A DNA stretch of 55,105 nt from Flavobacteriia bacterium (GTDB lineage: Bacteria > Bacteroidota > Bacteroidia > Flavobacteriales_D > Crocinitomicaceae). The notes below the pieces were generated by a model. That model worked only from the letters and a program-made list of their open reading frames with translations. It did not search any database and was not told the DNA's origin. Of this stretch, positions 53,524-55,105 are shown in pieces. The stretch lies in the NCBI GenBank assembly GCA_947463445.1, contig CANHRS010000009.1, forward strand, positions 1 to 55,105, read 5' to 3'. Each line of letters starts with the position of its first letter. The stretch's first letter is position 1. The position numbers were made by a program, and so were the translations under genes.

Positions 53524-55105
53524 TTAGTCCATTATCACTACTTTATTGTGCATGATTTTAACAGCATCACTAGTTACCTGATAAACACCTTTCGCTAAGT
53601 GAGACAAATTCAATAATTGAACTTCTAAATTTTCCACAGTGAAATCGAAAACTTCTGCACCCATTAAATTCATAATTTTATACGAACCTGATGGTAATCC
53701 AGCAATGTTGAAAATACCTTGGTTAGGATTTGGATAGATACGGAATTCAACGTGGTTTGCATCCGCTATACCTGTTGTTTGTGCTTCAAATTTAACACAA
53801 GCAGAAGTAGCCTCGCAACCTTTCAACGAAACTTTCACTGCATAATTACCAGTTTTTGTAGGTAAAAATGTTTGTGTTGTTGCATTTGCTATTGCAGCAG
53901 TATTAGAATCACAATCTAACCATTGGTATGTATCGTTCGAAGTGGAAGCTGCTAATGATCCATTTTGTAAAGTTGCTGAAACAATTGGTTTATCATTAAT
54001 TGTCAAATTCAAGGTAACGATTGAATCACATCCGCTTTTAGCAACTAATTTGTGCGTAGCAGAATTGGTAGATGCTGTATACGTTTTACCATCGATCCAA
54101 GTATAACTTACACAAGCTGTTTTAGTATCTGCTCCTGTTTTTACTGGATTAATCGTAAGGTTTAAAGTTACGATAGAATCACATCCGCTTTTAGCAACTA
54201 ATTTGTGTGTCGCTGTAGTGTTAGATGCAGTATAAGAGTTTCCATCGATCCAAGTATAACTTACACAAGCTGTTTTAGTATCTATTCCTGTTTTTACTGG
54301 ATTAATTGTCAAATTCAACGCAACGATAGAGTCACAACCGTTTTTAGCAGTTAATTTGTGCGTAGCGTTATTATTAGATGCTGTATACGTTTTCCCATCG
54401 ATCCAAGTATAACTTACACAGGCTGTTTTAGTATCTATTCCTGTTTTTACTGGATTAATTGTCAAATTCAAGGTAACGATAGAATCACATCCGTTTTTAG
54501 CAACTAATGTATGCGTAGCTGTAGTGTTTGATACGGTATACGTTTTTCCATCGATCCAAGTATAACTTCCACAGGCTGTTTGTGTATCTACTCCTGTTTT
54601 TACTGGATTAATTGTCAAATTCAACGTAACGATAGAATCACATCCGCTTTTAGCAACTAATGTGTGCGTAGCGTTATTGGTAGATGCTGTATACGTTTTC
54701 CCATCGATCCAAGTATAACTTACACAAGCTGTTTGAGTATCTACTTCTGTTTTTACTGGATTAATCGTAAGGTTTAAAGTTACGATAGAGTCACATCCGT
54801 TTTTAGCAGTTAATTTGTGCGTAGCGTTATTATTAGATGCTGTATACGTTTTCCCATCGATCCAAGTATAACTTACACAAGCTGTTTGAGTATCTATTCC
54901 TGTTTTTACTGGATTAATCGTAAGGTTTAAAGTTACGATAGAGTCACATCCGTTTTTAGCAACTAATTTGTGTGTCGCTGTAGTGTTTGATGCCGTATAC
55001 GTTTTTCCATCGATCCAGGTATAACTTTCACATGCTGTTTTAGTATCTATTCCTGTTTTTACTGGATTAATTGTCAAATTCAAGGTAACGATAGAGTCAC
55101 ATCCG
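53524..55105 (-). CDS. T9SS-sorted repeat protein, N-terminus outside the window
   Basis: The frame is open to the last base of the window, so at least 527 residues are encoded and the start lies further right. It consists of seven full tandem repeats of 51 residues (residue pattern NLTINPVKTG-DT-TAC-SYTWIDGKTYTAS then ATHKLVAK-GCDSIVTL, parts quoted) plus part of an eighth at the window edge, then a single domain with DTYQWLDCDSN and the sorting domain EFRIYPNPNQGIFNI ending NKVVIMD. It is exported by T9SS; the repeated GCDSIVTLNLTI units are of a kind seen in very large adhesin-like proteins. The repeats are nearly identical and could vary in number. Confidence 0.9.
   Translation of the reverse strand, partial: GCDSIVTLNLTINPVKTGIDTKTACESYTWIDGKTYTASNTTATHKLVAKNGCDSIVTLNLTINPVKTGIDTQTACVSYTWIDGKTYTASNNNATHKLTAKNGCDSIVTLNLTINPVKTEVDTQTACVSYTWIDGKTYTASTNNATHTLVAKSGCDSIVTLNLTINPVKTGVDTQTACGSYTWIDGKTYTVSNTTATHTLVAKNGCDSIVTLNLTINPVKTGIDTKTACVSYTWIDGKTYTASNNNATHKLTAKNGCDSIVALNLTINPVKTGIDTKTACVSYTWIDGNSYTASNTTATHKLVAKSGCDSIVTLNLTINPVKTGADTKTACVSYTWIDGKTYTASTNSATHKLVAKSGCDSIVTLNLTINDKPIVSATLQNGSLAASTSNDTYQWLDCDSNTAAIANATTQTFLPTKTGNYAVKVSLKGCEATSACVKFEAQTTGIADANHVEFRIYPNPNQGIFNIAGLPSGSYKIMNLMGAEVFDFTVENLEVQLLNLSHLAKGVYQVTSDAVKIMHNKVVIMD
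54012..55105 (-). repeat. tandem repeat, unit 153 bp, seven complete copies
   Basis: Seven 153-bp units in phase with the reading frame, followed by part of an eighth to the right edge. Differences between units fall at scattered positions, so units are old enough to have diverged slightly or were partly homogenised. Confidence 0.9.

Noticed and set aside
54012-55105. Regular repeat array considered as CRISPR
   Set aside because: The units are 153 bp, contiguous, in frame and translate into a secreted repeat protein; there are no spacers and no cas genes.

Overview
The window looks like a chromosomal segment of a low-GC member of the Bacteroidota, probably order Flavobacteriales (a Fluviicola/Crocinitomicaceae-like organism is my guess, not proven). 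The reasons are: Bacteroidota-type promoters (TAnnTTTG at -7, often with TTG about 20 nt upstream) in front of many genes; four secreted proteins of the type IX secretion (T9SS) world, three with 'YPNP/FPNP' C-terminal sorting domains; a TonB-dependent receptor paired with a DUF4249 lipoprotein; MORN/YwqK repeats; an ECF sigma factor with a small membrane partner; and weak or absent Shine-Dalgarno sequences.

Layout. 1-3.2 kb: the end of a MORN-repeat gene translationally coupled to a D-2-hydroxyacid dehydrogenase, facing hemL. 3.3-12.1 kb: a long run of + strand genes, kynU and kmo (kynurenine pathway) separated by a perfect 20-bp palindrome, then a secreted barrel-like protein, a TonB-dependent receptor and a DUF4249 lipoprotein, then an ECF sigma factor, a membrane (anti-sigma-like) protein, a periplasmic protein and an AlkD-type DNA glycosylase. 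12.1-20.4 kb: an amidophosphoribosyltransferase, an orphan histidine kinase coupled to gpmI and an alpha/beta hydrolase, then prfB and kup on the other strand. 20.5-35.6 kb: a large SF1 helicase, free-methionine sulfoxide reductase, two lipoproteins, an LPG-synthase-type membrane protein, lysS, a T9SS propeller protein, a 58-bp perfect palindrome, a methyltransferase and an unusual 620-aa PLP enzyme.

35.6-46.4 kb is an accessory/defence island. Two RhuM paralogues stand at its ends. Between them are a luciferase-like monooxygenase gene, a KilA-N protein, a three-gene hipB-hipS-hipT toxin-antitoxin module with two candidate HipB operators, a type III restriction-modification operon (mod-res) and a divergent small HTH regulator with a 26-bp palindrome on the mod promoter. 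A frameshifted 92%-identical relic of the monooxygenase 3' end lies upstream of hipB, so the island has been assembled by recombination. The left RhuM gene and the KilA-N gene share a nearly identical 36-bp upstream element with a palindrome, which suggests one regulator controls both.

46.5-55.1 kb: housekeeping GTPases mnmE, der and era, a CutA-like protein with a previously overlooked-size 57-aa membrane protein, an initiator tRNA-fMet, and a secreted-protein cluster ending in a 153-bp tandem-repeat T9SS gene that runs off the right edge.

I see no transposase, integrase, rRNA or CRISPR array. The best candidates for something not yet well described are the shared RhuM/KilA-N control element and the composite RhuM-KilA-N-HipBST-type III R-M island.
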